64,000 nt of DNA from Clostridia bacterium (GTDB taxonomy: Bacteria; Bacillota; Clostridia; Oscillospirales; Acutalibacteraceae). A model generated the notes under the pieces. The model was not told the origin of the DNA. It was given only the letters and a program-made list of their open reading frames with translations, and did not search any database. Below, piece by piece: positions 8,412-16,857 of this stretch; within the stretch, counting starts at the first letter, position 1; every line of letters begins with the position of its first letter. The position numbers and the translations under genes were made by a program. The stretch is from the NCBI GenBank assembly GCA_017473165.1, contig JAFUNA010000002.1, positions 1-64,000 on the forward strand, given 5' to 3'.

Positions 8412-8835
8412 GTAATTCAGCTCCAACTATTTCAATATTTCTTTCATCGGTATTTTCTGTTTTTGTTATTGTTACTCTGATGCAGTCATCGGGAAGAATG
8501 GCTTCGATATTTTCGCTCCATTCGATTATAAGACAAGCACCCTCATCAAGATAATCAAAATATCCCGTTGAATAAAGGTCGTCCCAGCCCGAAATACGGT
8601 ACATATCAAAATGATAGAGAGTTTGTTTTTCTCCTCTGTATTCGTTAACAAGAGCAAAGGTCGGGCTGCTGACATCACAGTTTATTCCCATTCCCTTTGC
8701 AAAGCCCCGTGTAAAAGCGGTTTTTCCCGCTCCGAGGTCGCCAAACATTGCAACAACACCGCTTCTGACGGTCTGACCGAGAAGAAAGCCGATTTTTTCG
8801 GTTTCATTGACATTATTTGTTTTATAATTTGCCAT
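8392..8835 (-). CDS. tsaE: tRNA threonylcarbamoyladenosine biosynthesis ATPase TsaE
   Basis: P-loop ATPase that powers the TsaBD complex making t6A. The 147 residues carry Walker A GDLGAGKTAFTRG and the family motifs SSPTFALVNEY and LYHFDMYR, then IIEWSEN. The start at 8835 follows a weak site (GGTGGTGCAGT); its promoter lies so close that the leader is only about 12 nt. It is the first gene of the minus-strand operon that ends with the GH36 gene. Confidence 0.94.
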   Translation of the reverse strand: MANYKTNNVNETEKIGFLLGQTVRSGVVAMFGDLGAGKTAFTRGFAKGMGINCDVSSPTFALVNEYRGEKQTLYHFDMYRISGWDDLYSTGYFDYLDEGACLIIEWSENIEAILPDDCIRVTITKTENTDERNIEIVGAELLENPCN

Positions 8836-8853
8836 ACTGCACCACCATAGCTG

Positions 8854-8882
8854 ATTATAACATATATTAATATTATTTTCAA
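8854..8882 (-). promoter_or_regulatory. Promoter of tsaE-tsaB-rpiB-upp-GH36
   Basis: TTGAAA (8882-8877), 17-bp spacer, TATAAT (8859-8854) on the minus strand. Confidence 0.8.
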
Positions 8883-8885
8883 CTG

Positions 8886-8920
8886 TAAAAATGCCCAAGC
8901 TTCAATCTGAAACTCGGGCA
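8886..8920 (-). terminator. Terminator of the GDPD gene
   Basis: TGCCCGAG / CTTGGGCA (one G-T pair) followed by TTTTT on the minus strand. It sits immediately before the tsaE promoter. Confidence 0.8.
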
Positions 8921-8929
8921 ATAATGATT

Positions 8930-9688
8930 TTAAAATTTTGCAATCAGTTCTTTACAGATTTCGGGGTCGTTTGTTATAAGTCCGTCAACACCGCATTTCA
9001 TCATTCTTGTTATGGTTGAGGGCTTATCAACTGTCCAGACGTTGATGCCTATGCCGTTTTTATGAAGCCTTTTAACATAATGCTTTGTAACGGCACTGAA
9101 ATGAGGATGAAGGAAATCCGCCTTGATTTTCTTTGCAAATTTTACATATCCGAACAGCATTGTTTTATAAAAATGTGACTTGTTGGGGGCATAAAGAAAG
9201 CCTGTTTTGCAATTCGGGTCAACTTTTTTGCATTCAACAAGAACGTTTGCATCAAAGCTTGAAATAAGGAGCTTATCAAAAAGTCCGTGTGCCTTTGCCG
9301 CATTGATTGTTTTTGCAACGATTTCCATATTGCCGTCAAGAGGCGGCTTTATTTCAACGTTCATTATTTCGATATCTGCCGTTTCGCAGAGAGTATAGAA
9401 TTCTTCAAGAGTAGGAGCCTTTGTGCCTGCGAATTTCTCGCTGAAATATGAACCGAAATCATATGAACGAAGTTCTTCAAGAGTCATTTTTGTAACCTCG
9501 CCCGTACCGTTTGAGGTTTCGTCGATTGTATAGTTATGGCAGACAACGGGCACTCCGTCTGAAGTGAGATGAATATCGGTTTCAAATCCGTCAACACCGA
9601 TTTCGATTGATTTTTCAAATGCGGGAATTGTGTTCTGCGGTGCGGCAAGATTTGCTCCTCTGTGGGAAATAACTTTAAAATCAGCCAT
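8930..9688 (-). CDS. Glycerophosphodiester phosphodiesterase
   Basis: Cytoplasmic GDPD-family enzyme that releases glycerol-3-phosphate from glycerophosphodiesters. The 252 residues contain ISHRGANLAAPQNTIPAFE, the metal-site FETDIHLTSDGVPVVCHN, and the C-terminal INVWTVD and GLITNDPE motifs, all canonical except Q in place of the E of PENT. AAAGGTGATTTGA precedes the ATG. It is monocistronic, with its own promoter and terminator. A second, much more divergent GDPD-like protein is at 19666. Confidence 0.93.
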   Translation of the reverse strand: MADFKVISHRGANLAAPQNTIPAFEKSIEIGVDGFETDIHLTSDGVPVVCHNYTIDETSNGTGEVTKMTLEELRSYDFGSYFSEKFAGTKAPTLEEFYTLCETADIEIMNVEIKPPLDGNMEIVAKTINAAKAHGLFDKLLISSFDANVLVECKKVDPNCKTGFLYAPNKSHFYKTMLFGYVKFAKKIKADFLHPHFSAVTKHYVKRLHKNGIGINVWTVDKPSTITRMMKCGVDGLITNDPEICKELIAKF

Positions 9689-9722
9689 TCAAATCACCTT
9701 TCATATTTTAATTTACTATTTG

Positions 9723-9751
9723 ATTTTAACAGAATAAGAACAATTTTTCAA
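9723..9751 (-). promoter_or_regulatory. Promoter of the GDPD gene
   Basis: TTGAAA (9751-9746), 17-bp spacer, TAAAAT (9728-9723). Confidence 0.7.
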
Positions 9752-9769
9752 GAGATAACAACATATTAT

Positions 9770-9798
9770 TTGACATATCCTTTTCCAAATGCTAAAAT
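9770..9798 (+). promoter_or_regulatory. Promoter of araA
   Basis: TTGACA (9770-9775), 17-bp spacer, TAAAAT (9793-9798). It lies back to back with the GDPD promoter. Confidence 0.75.
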
Positions 9799-9831
9799 TA
9801 AAACATATCTTATACAAAAGGGTGATTTGAT

Positions 9832-11307
9832 ATGTATATGGAAAATTATGAATTCTGGTTTGTTGTCGGCAGTCAGTTCCTTTACGGACCCGAGGTGCTT
9901 GACATCGTTGCCGAAAGAGCAGAGGAAATGGCTCAAAAAATGAACGAAAGCGGTCTTCTCCCCTGCAAGATAGTTTATAAAGTTACCGCAAAAACTCCCG
10001 AAGAAATTTCGGATGTTGTAAAAGCCGCAAATTATGACGATAAATGTGCGGGCATCATAACATGGATGCACACCTTTTCGCCTTCGAAAATGTGGCTGAA
10101 CGGTCTTAAAAATCTGCAAAAGCCCTACTGTCATTTTGCAACACAGTATAACAGAGATATACCAAATGAAGAGATTGACATGGATTTCATGAATCTCAAT
10201 CAGGCTGCACACGGCGACAGAGAACACGGCTTCATCGCTGCAAGACTCCGTGCACCCCGCAAGGTTATTATGGGCTACTGGCAGGACGAAAAGGTTCTTT
10301 GTGAGCTCGGTAAATGGATGCGTTCCGCAGTCGGTGCTGCATTTTCAAAGAGCCTCAAGGTTATGCGTTTCGGCGATAACATGAGAAACGTTGCCGTTAC
10401 CGAAGGCGATAAGGTCGGAGTTCAGGAAAAGCTCGGCTGGCAGGTAAACACCTGGCCCGTAGGCACACTCGTTGAATATATCAACGCAGTTACCGATGCC
10501 GAGGTTGATGCTATCATGGCTGAATATGCCGAAAAATATGATTTTGCAACAGACAATATTGATGCCGTTCGCTATCAGGCAAAAGAAGAAATTGCAATGA
10601 AGAAAATGCTTGACGAGCAGGGCTGCAAGGCATTCACAAATACTTTTGAGGATCTCCACGGCATGGAGCAGCTTCCCGGACTTGCAAGCCAGCGTCTTAT
10701 GGAGCAGGGCTACGGCTACGGCGGCGAGGGTGACTGGAAGGTTTCCGCTATGACAGCCGTGCTGAAAGCTATGACCGAAGGAATGAACGGCGGCTCGGCA
10801 TTCATGGAGGATTACACCTATAATCTTGCACCCGGTGCAGAATATTCTCTCGGTGCTCATATGCTTGAGGTTTGCCCCACTCTTGCGGCAGACAAACCCA
10901 GAATTGAGGTTCATCCCCTCGGAATCGGCGGCAAGGGCGACCCTGCAAGACTTGTTTTTGAAGGCAAAGCAGGAAACGCCGTTGTTGTGAGCCTTGTTGA
11001 CATGGGCGGCAGACTCAGAATGATTGTTCAGGATATTGAATGCGTAAAGCCCATTCTTCCCATGCCCAACCTTCCCGTTGCAAGAGTTATGTGGAGAGCG
11101 ATGCCCGACCTTTGCACAGGCGCAAAATGCTGGATTATCGCAGGCGGTGCACACCACACCGTTCTTTCATACGATGCGGATGCCCAAATGCTCCGTGACT
11201 TTGCAAGAATCATGGACATCGAATTTGTTCATATCAATAAAGATACAACTCCCGAAGGTCTTGAAAACGAGCTTTTCCTCAACGACCTTGCATGGAAGCT
11301 TAAATAA
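9832..11307 (+). CDS. araA: L-arabinose isomerase
   Basis: Isomerises L-arabinose to L-ribulose, the first step of arabinose use. It has 491 residues, close to the usual 490-500. The N-terminal FWFVVGSQFLYGPE, the Mn-site segment KEEIAMKKMLDE, and the C-terminal GGAHHTVLSYDADAQMLRDF are characteristic. AAAGGGTGATTTGAT precedes the ATG. It stands alone between a promoter and a perfect terminator: araB and araD are not adjacent, so they must lie elsewhere or the pathway is dispersed. Confidence 0.96.
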   Translation: MYMENYEFWFVVGSQFLYGPEVLDIVAERAEEMAQKMNESGLLPCKIVYKVTAKTPEEISDVVKAANYDDKCAGIITWMHTFSPSKMWLNGLKNLQKPYCHFATQYNRDIPNEEIDMDFMNLNQAAHGDREHGFIAARLRAPRKVIMGYWQDEKVLCELGKWMRSAVGAAFSKSLKVMRFGDNMRNVAVTEGDKVGVQEKLGWQVNTWPVGTLVEYINAVTDAEVDAIMAEYAEKYDFATDNIDAVRYQAKEEIAMKKMLDEQGCKAFTNTFEDLHGMEQLPGLASQRLMEQGYGYGGEGDWKVSAMTAVLKAMTEGMNGGSAFMEDYTYNLAPGAEYSLGAHMLEVCPTLAADKPRIEVHPLGIGGKGDPARLVFEGKAGNAVVVSLVDMGGRLRMIVQDIECVKPILPMPNLPVARVMWRAMPDLCTGAKCWIIAGGAHHTVLSYDADAQMLRDFARIMDIEFVHINKDTTPEGLENELFLNDLAWKLK

Positions 11308-11316
11308 GAATGTAAA

Positions 11317-11360
11317 AATCACCCCTATGTTTTGAAAAAACTCAAAACATAGGGGTGATT
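11317..11360. terminator. Perfect bidirectional terminator between araA and hydF
   Basis: Arms 11317-11335 and 11342-11360 (AATCACCCCTATGTTTTGA and its exact complement) form a 19-bp stem with a 6-nt loop. T-rich flanks lie on both sides. Confidence 0.93.
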
Positions 11361-11364
11361 AAAT

Positions 11365-12567
11365 TTAATCAAGCTCTTTTAAAGCTTCGGGGAATAATTC
11401 TATGCTGCGTTTAAGGATTCCGTTCATCTGTGCAATGGCAATGCCGTAGTTTGTCATCGGCACTCCGCAATCCTCTGCATGCCCTGCCCTGTACTGCATT
11501 TCACGCTTGTTGAGCATACACGCTCCGCAATGAATGACAAGGGAATACGGTGAGAGTTTTTCGGGGAAATCTCCGCCGCTTGTGAAATAAAATTCAGGCA
11601 TTTTTCCTGTATATTTTCTTACAAGACCCGGAATTTTTACCGTTCCGATATCGTTGCACTGTCTGTGGTGAGTGCACCCCTCGGAAATCAGAATTTTATC
11701 TCCGTTCTTAATTTTATCGAGCATGGCAGCACCGCGAACAACCGCAGGCAAATCACCTTTATATCGGGCAAAAAGGATTGAAAAAGAAGTCAGCGGAATA
11801 TCCTCGGGAGTATCGGCGGAAACCTTTGCAAATGCCTGCGAATCGGTTATGACAAGCTTTGGCTTTTTGCCGAGTGACAGGAGCGTTTGTTTCAGCTCCG
11901 TATCACGGCACACAACCGCCGTTGCACCGATTTCAAGCAGTTCACGGATAACCTGCTGCTGCGGAAGAATGAGTCTGCCCTTGGGTGCGGATTCGTCTAT
12001 CGGAACAACAAGCACAACAAGGTCATTCGGCTCAACCAAATCGGAAACAATCTTTTTTTCATCCTCTTTGGTTTTAAGTGTCCGTGCAATCATTTCCTTA
12101 AGCAGATTTATATTCGTACCCTTTTGGGCACTTACATAAATTTCATTTTCCGAGTTTTCGGGAATGCTTTCAAGCAAATCTGACTTATTATAAATAATAA
12201 TATACGGGATTTTTTTGCTGTCAAACAGCTTTTTCAGCTTTTTATCGGCAGGCTGAATTCCTTTTGTCGCATCAACAACAAGCAACGCAATGTCCGTGCG
12301 GTTGAGCATATCTTTTGCTCTTTTTACACGCATTTCGCCAAGCAATCCCTCGTCATCAATACCTGGTGTGTCGATTATAACAACAGGTCCGAGCGGTAAA
12401 AGCTCCATCGCTTTTTTTACGGGGTCGGTTGTTGTTCCTTTTATGTCGGACACAAGAGAAAGCTTTTGTCCTGTCACGGCATTGACAACGCTTGACTTTC
12501 CTGAATTTCTCATGCCGAAAAAGCCTATATGAACTCTTTCGGCGGAAACTGTATTGTTTAAACTCAT
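11365..12567 (-). CDS. hydF: [FeFe]-hydrogenase H-cluster maturation GTPase HydF
   Basis: Scaffold GTPase on which the diiron subcluster is assembled before transfer to HydA. The 400 residues start MSLNNTVSAERVHIGFFG, then Walker A GMRNSGKSSVVNA, DTPGIDDEG, the NKSD box, and the C-terminal iron-sulfur ligands CTH (in SEGCTHHRQC) and HCGAC, the CxH...HCxxC signature of HydF. AGGAGATGTTAAA fixes the start at 12567. It is the last gene of the TM1266-hydE-hydG-hydF group; the 68-bp gap before it holds two small hairpins. Confidence 0.95.
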   Translation of the reverse strand: MSLNNTVSAERVHIGFFGMRNSGKSSVVNAVTGQKLSLVSDIKGTTTDPVKKAMELLPLGPVVIIDTPGIDDEGLLGEMRVKRAKDMLNRTDIALLVVDATKGIQPADKKLKKLFDSKKIPYIIIYNKSDLLESIPENSENEIYVSAQKGTNINLLKEMIARTLKTKEDEKKIVSDLVEPNDLVVLVVPIDESAPKGRLILPQQQVIRELLEIGATAVVCRDTELKQTLLSLGKKPKLVITDSQAFAKVSADTPEDIPLTSFSILFARYKGDLPAVVRGAAMLDKIKNGDKILISEGCTHHRQCNDIGTVKIPGLVRKYTGKMPEFYFTSGGDFPEKLSPYSLVIHCGACMLNKREMQYRAGHAEDCGVPMTNYGIAIAQMNGILKRSIELFPEALKELD

Positions 12568-12582
12568 TTTAACATCTCCTTT

Positions 12583-12632
12583 TAACAATGCGGTTTCACC
12601 GCATACGGGACGTCGTGGTCGCCGTCCCCTAC
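12583..12632 (-). repeat. Small GC-rich palindromic elements between hydG and hydF
   Basis: On the minus strand GGGAC-GGCGACCACGAC-GTCCC is followed by ATGCGGTGAAACCGCAT. The GTAGGGGACGGCG...CGACGTCCCG form resembles short dispersed palindromes I know from Oscillospirales genomes, but copy number cannot be checked here. Confidence 0.45.
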
Positions 12633-12635
12633 AAA

Positions 12636-14084
12636 TCAAAATCTGAAATCGCGGCGGTTTGAGGCTTTTATATCCTCAATATTCTTCTTTGCTATCGCTC
12701 TGACCTTTTCGCCGGGAATTTTCTTAAGCTCGTTTTCGATAAGCTCAAAACCGATTTTCTTTGTTTCTTCACTTGCGTAGTCAACAAGATATTCGGTAAG
12801 AGTCATAAGTGCATTGGGATGGCAGCAATTGAGTATCTGTCCGTTTTTGCAAAGCTGCATAAATCTGTCGCCCGTTCTGCCTTCACGGTAGCAGGCGGTG
12901 CAGAATGAGGGAATATGCTTCAGCTCCATAAGCCAGCGCACAACCTCGTCGAGCGTTCTCTGGTCAGAAACGTCAAACTGCTCGGAATCGTGAGGTCTTT
13001 CTTCCTCGGTATAACCGCCTACGGATGTTCTTGAAGCACCGCTTATCTGGGAAATACCCATATTAAGAGCTCTTCCTCTTACGGCTTCGGATTCTCTTGT
13101 TGAAATAATCATGCCTGTGTAAGGAACGGAAATTCTTATGCAGGCAATAAGCTTTTCAAAAAGCTCGTCTGAAATGCCGTTATCGAATGTATCGGGGTCA
13201 ATATCATCAGCTCTTTTCAGTCTGGGCACGCTGATTGTGTGGGGTCCTACACCGTGCACGGCTTCAAGATGCTCTGCGTGCATGAGAAGTCCGACAAACT
13301 CATATTTATAAAGCTCAAGTCCGAAAAGAACTCCGAGTCCGACATCGTCAATTCCGCCCTCCATTGCTCTGTCCATGGCTTCGGTGTGATAATCATAGTC
13401 ATGCTTGGGTCCGGTTGGGTGAAGCTTGAGGTAGCTTTCCTTATGATATGTTTCCTGGAAAAGAATATATGTGCCTATGCCCGCATCCTTGAGCTTACGG
13501 TAATTATCAACCGTTGTTGCGGCAATATTGACATTAACACGGCGGATTGCACCGTTTTTGTGATTTATGCTGTAGATTGTCTTTATTGATTCAAGAATAT
13601 ATTCAATGGGATTGTTTACGGGGTCCTCGCCTGCTTCGATTGCAAGACGCTTGTGACCCATATCCTGCAAAGCGATAACTTCCCTTGCAATTTCTTCCTG
13701 CGTCAGCTTCTTGCGTGCAATGTGCTTGTTTTTGAGGTGATATGGGCAGTAAACACAGCCGTTAACGCAATAGTTTGAGAGATAAAGAGGTGCAAACATA
13801 ACAATTCTGTTGCCGTAGAATGCAAGCTTGATTTCTTCTGCAAGCTTAAACATTTCCTCAACCTTTTCGGGGATTTCACAGGCAAGCAAAACTGCAGCTT
13901 CACGGTGAGTAAGTCCGCTGCAAACAGTTCCGTCAGCAGTCTTTCGGGGATGTGCCTTTTCGAGAATGCTGTCAATCAATTCAACATTGTTCTTGTTTTG
14001 CTCGGCATATTCGAGCGTTGCAAGGATTTCTTCATTATTGATGAATTCCTCTGCTTTTAATGATTTGGGATTATAATTTGCCAT
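12636..14084 (-). CDS. hydG: [FeFe]-hydrogenase maturase HydG (radical SAM tyrosine lyase)
   Basis: Cleaves tyrosine to give the CO and cyanide ligands of the H-cluster. The 482 residues contain the radical-SAM triad C106/C110/C113 (NYCVNGCVYC) and a C-terminal cluster site with FCTACYREGRTGDRF and NCCHPNALM. The C-terminal cluster separates it from ThiH. It lies 47 bp after hydE, with GAAAGGAAATAAAA before the ATG. Confidence 0.97.
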   Translation of the reverse strand: MANYNPKSLKAEEFINNEEILATLEYAEQNKNNVELIDSILEKAHPRKTADGTVCSGLTHREAAVLLACEIPEKVEEMFKLAEEIKLAFYGNRIVMFAPLYLSNYCVNGCVYCPYHLKNKHIARKKLTQEEIAREVIALQDMGHKRLAIEAGEDPVNNPIEYILESIKTIYSINHKNGAIRRVNVNIAATTVDNYRKLKDAGIGTYILFQETYHKESYLKLHPTGPKHDYDYHTEAMDRAMEGGIDDVGLGVLFGLELYKYEFVGLLMHAEHLEAVHGVGPHTISVPRLKRADDIDPDTFDNGISDELFEKLIACIRISVPYTGMIISTRESEAVRGRALNMGISQISGASRTSVGGYTEEERPHDSEQFDVSDQRTLDEVVRWLMELKHIPSFCTACYREGRTGDRFMQLCKNGQILNCCHPNALMTLTEYLVDYASEETKKIGFELIENELKKIPGEKVRAIAKKNIEDIKASNRRDFRF

Positions 14085-14131
14085 TTTTATTTCCTTTCTT
14101 CGGGTCAGAAAATCTTCCCCTTCAGATAATT

Positions 14132-15172
14132 TTAAACTGTTTTGAAGTCGCCTCTGTCGGTGACAATTTCATAACCGATGGTTTTCATCCTTTCTTCAAG
14201 CATCTTTTTATTCAGCGCCGATTCCGCACCGCCCGTCAGCTTATTGTTATAGAGCTCATATTTTTTCTTTGCTTCCGACGGTGAAAGATTCGGCATAACA
14301 ACATTCGCACCCGAAAGAATTCCTTTTTCTCTGCCCTCGGGGTCGATTGTTCCGAGTGCAGTTGTTGCGGGCAGTAAAACAGACGGAGAAATTAATCGGA
14401 TAATCGAAAGAAGATAACAGGTCAGCTCAACCGTGCCTTGGGGCATATCCTTGAAAACCGTTTCTCTGTGCGGCACAAAGGGACCTATTCCGCACATATG
14501 AGGCTTGAATTGCTCAATAAATTTAAGGTCCTTTGCGATTGTTTCATCGGTCTGAAACGGTGAACCTACCATAAATCCGCAGCCTACCTGAAAGCCGATT
14601 TTCTTAAGGTTTTCAAGGCATTCCATGCGGTTATCGAAAGAAAGCTCCGCAGGGTGAAGTTTCTCATAATGCTCTTTATCCGCCGTTTCATGGCGAAGCA
14701 GATATCTGTCTGCACCCGCATCATAAAGCCTTTTATAGCTTTCAAAGCTTCTTTCACCGAGCGAAAGCGTTACGGCACAGTCGGTATATCTATTTTTGAT
14801 TTCCGAAACAATTCCGCAGATAACTTCATCGCCGAAATAAGCGTCCTCGCCGCCCTGAAGCACGAAGGTTCTGTAGCCGAGCTCATACCCTTCTTCACAG
14901 CAGGATAAAATCTGTTCTGCGGTCAGTCTGTAACGCTCGCATTTTTTGTTTCCTTTGCGGATTCCGCAATAATAACAATCGTTTTTACAGATATTGCTGA
15001 TTTCGATAAGACCTCTGATATAAACGGAGTTTCCGTATATTTTTCTCCTTGCTTCAGTCGCTTTCTCTGAAAGAATTTCTGCATATTCGGGAGTGCGTTC
15101 TGATATAAGAGTTTTGTATTCCTCAAGAGTCAGGCTATGCTCTTTTTCGAGTTTATCTATTAATTCAATCAT
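14132..15172 (-). CDS. hydE: [FeFe]-hydrogenase maturase HydE (radical SAM)
   Basis: Radical-SAM enzyme of H-cluster assembly. The 346 residues have the triad CKNDCYYC (C62, C66, C69) followed by GIRKGNKKCERYRL and FVLQGGEDAYF. The ATG at 15172 lies within the end of the TM1266-like gene (8-bp overlap GATGATTGA); an upstream in-frame TTG is less likely. HydE resembles biotin synthase, but its position beside hydG and hydF makes the assignment firm. Confidence 0.95.
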   Translation of the reverse strand: MIELIDKLEKEHSLTLEEYKTLISERTPEYAEILSEKATEARRKIYGNSVYIRGLIEISNICKNDCYYCGIRKGNKKCERYRLTAEQILSCCEEGYELGYRTFVLQGGEDAYFGDEVICGIVSEIKNRYTDCAVTLSLGERSFESYKRLYDAGADRYLLRHETADKEHYEKLHPAELSFDNRMECLENLKKIGFQVGCGFMVGSPFQTDETIAKDLKFIEQFKPHMCGIGPFVPHRETVFKDMPQGTVELTCYLLSIIRLISPSVLLPATTALGTIDPEGREKGILSGANVVMPNLSPSEAKKKYELYNNKLTGGAESALNKKMLEERMKTIGYEIVTDRGDFKTV

Positions 15173-15422
15173 CAAAAATCTTGTTTGAGTAAGCCGTTTT
15201 GACGCTTATTCCGTCAAGCTTGCCGATTTTCCCCGTAAGCTCTGAAATTACGTTCTGCGGAGCATCAACCGCAAGGCTGACAATGCTCAGATTTCTTTCT
15301 CTGTAAGGCAAGCCCATTCTTCCGATAATAATATCGCTGAAAGCATGAAGCAATGAGTTAAGCTTTTCAACGGATTCGGGATTTTCGACAATCACGCCGA
15401 TTACGGCAATTCTCTTTTCCAT
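15165..15422 (-). CDS. TM1266-type iron-only hydrogenase system regulator
   Basis: An 85-residue ACT-like (NikR C-terminal-like) domain protein: EKRIAVIGVIVENPESV, IGRMGLPYRERNLSIVSL, then VDAPQNVISELTGKIGKL. Proteins of this type are encoded next to hydE/hydG/hydF in many Firmicutes and Thermotoga and are called putative hydrogenase system regulators; they lack an obvious DNA-binding domain. The start is set by GGAGTGATAAAT upstream of 15422. It is the first gene of the maturation operon, directly after a leader with attenuator-like structure. Confidence 0.88.
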   Translation of the reverse strand: MEKRIAVIGVIVENPESVEKLNSLLHAFSDIIIGRMGLPYRERNLSIVSLAVDAPQNVISELTGKIGKLDGISVKTAYSNKIFDD

Positions 15423-15436
15423 ATTTATCACTCCAA

Positions 15437-15534
15437 ACAAAAAACTGCACCCACAAAAAAGGTGCAGTTATGCCATAGATATCACATTATGCACCTTTCC
15501 TTCGGATAGCATAAGCCCGTCCTCGTGTCAGGAT
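15437..15534 (-). ncRNA. Structured leader (attenuator or riboswitch candidate) of the hydrogenase maturation operon
   Basis: The promoter at 15541-15569 makes a leader of about 110 nt. Near its end AACTGCACC (15469-15461) pairs with GGTGCAGTT (15451-15443) and is followed by a T-run: an intrinsic terminator. Upstream AAAGGTGCA (15498-15490) can pair with TGCACCTTT (15466-15458), overlapping the terminator arm: an antiterminator. The 5' part also folds (TCCT/AGGA; TTATGC/GCATAA, with a second GCATAA copy as alternative partner). I do not recognise the aptamer: it lacks T-box, SAM, TPP, FMN and cobalamin core motifs. Confidence 0.7.
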
Positions 15535-15540
15535 ATAAAT

Positions 15541-15569
15541 ATTATAATCAATTTTAGCTCTTATGTCAA
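15541..15569 (-). promoter_or_regulatory. Consensus promoter of TM1266-hydE-hydG-hydF
   Basis: TTGACA (15569-15564), 17-bp spacer, TATAAT (15546-15541). Both boxes are perfect consensus, which suits control by attenuation after initiation. Confidence 0.9.
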
Positions 15570-15588
15570 TTATTTTGATTAAATTCGG

Positions 15589-15617
15589 TTGACCTTATCG
15601 CCGCAAAGTGATAAACT
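15589..15617 (+). promoter_or_regulatory. Promoter of the MFS transporter/aldolase pair
   Basis: TTGACC (15589-15594), 17-bp spacer, TAAACT (15612-15617). Confidence 0.6.
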
Positions 15618-15637
15618 ATCGGTTTGGAGATGATAAA

Positions 15638-16855
15638 ATGGAAACTGTTTCAAAAATTGACAGCCGCAAAGAAAACAAAATAATTTTTATCTGCTGGCTG
15701 GCTTATACAGCCGCATATGTGGGCAGACTGAATTTCAACGCATCAATCGTTGCAATTATTTCGGATCTGGGCGTAACAAAAGCGGATGCGGGATTGGTCA
15801 GCTCGTTTTTCTTTTTTGCATACGGTGCTGGTCAGCTCATAAACGGCATTCTTTCAAAGAAATACAACGCCAAAATCATGATTTTCCTTTCGCTTATCAT
15901 TTCGGCGGTTATGAATGTACTTATGCCAATCTGCGGTGATATTTCGCTGATGAAATTCATCTGGATGGGAAACGGCATTGTTCAGTCGGTTTTGTGGAGC
16001 ACGCTCATAAAAACTCTTTCGGATTTTGTTTCGAACAAAAAGCTGCCGAAAGCCATTCTTGCAATGAGCACAACCGTTGCAATCGGCACTCTCGTTGCAT
16101 ACGGAATTTCTTCCTTATCCGTTCGCTTTGGCACGTGGAAAATTGTTTTTTATGTCGCGAGCATTGTGCTTGTTGTCAGTGCGATAATATGGTTTACGCT
16201 TTTCGGAATCAATCCGAAAAAGGTTATCGAAATCGAAGAACAAAAAAGCGAAAAGGTTAAAATGGGCAGGGTTGTTCTGCTTGCTCTTTTCATTACTGCT
16301 TTTGCAGGAATTGCGAACGGATTTATCAAAGACGGCATCAACACATGGGTGCCTTCCGTACTTTATGAAGAATTCGGCATTTCGCAATCCTTCTCGATTC
16401 TTCTGACACTTCTTCTGCCCATGGTTTCAACGCTAGGTGCGGCAATCGCAAAGAAGGTTCACGAAAAAATCCCCTCGCACGCCGCCATGAACTTTATTTT
16501 CTACATTTTTTCTGCACTTCTCTGCGGCGGAATTCTGCTTTCGCTCAAGCTTCACAGCATTGTTGCAATTATGATTTGCTTCATCTGCGTTGCATGCGGA
16601 ATGTCAATGATTAACAATGTTATAACAAGTATGTTTGCCCTCGATTACCGCCGCTTGCTCAACGCAGGCTTTGCGGCAGGACTGCTCAACACCTTCTGCT
16701 ATATCGGCAGCACGGTAACATCTTATACCCTCGGTGCGGTTTCGCAGGCAAGGGGCTGGAATGCCGTTTTTATTATTATGCTGGCAGTGTGTGTTGTTGC
16801 CGCAGTTATCTGCCTTGCGGGTATAATTTCGGAAAGAAAAATGAAGGAGAAATAA
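15638..16855 (+). CDS. MFS transporter (possibly organophosphate antiporter-like)
   Basis: Twelve-helix membrane transporter of 405 residues. Helix 1 contains ICWLAYTAAYVGRLNFNASI, which with the following short loop resembles GlpT/UhpT-type members of the major facilitator superfamily. A central hydrophilic loop (INPKKVIEIEEQKSEKVKMG) divides two six-helix halves. The start at 15638 follows GGAGATGATAAA. The next gene, an aldolase-type lyase, begins 2 bp after the stop, so the two are co-transcribed. The substrate cannot be read from the sequence; an amino acid or a phosphorylated metabolite is possible. Confidence 0.82.
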   Translation: METVSKIDSRKENKIIFICWLAYTAAYVGRLNFNASIVAIISDLGVTKADAGLVSSFFFFAYGAGQLINGILSKKYNAKIMIFLSLIISAVMNVLMPICGDISLMKFIWMGNGIVQSVLWSTLIKTLSDFVSNKKLPKAILAMSTTVAIGTLVAYGISSLSVRFGTWKIVFYVASIVLVVSAIIWFTLFGINPKKVIEIEEQKSEKVKMGRVVLLALFITAFAGIANGFIKDGINTWVPSVLYEEFGISQSFSILLTLLLPMVSTLGAAIAKKVHEKIPSHAAMNFIFYIFSALLCGGILLSLKLHSIVAIMICFICVACGMSMINNVITSMFALDYRRLLNAGFAAGLLNTFCYIGSTVTSYTLGAVSQARGWNAVFIIMLAVCVVAAVICLAGIISERKMKEK

Positions 16856-16857
16856 AA

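Noticed and set aside
10345-11157. 270-codon minus-strand open frame opposite araA
   Set aside because: It is a by-product of the codon bias of araA; His/Cys-rich composition and no start signals.
15437-15534. T-box, SAM, TPP or FMN riboswitch in the hyd leader
   Set aside because: The core motifs of these classes are absent; kept only as an unassigned attenuator candidate.
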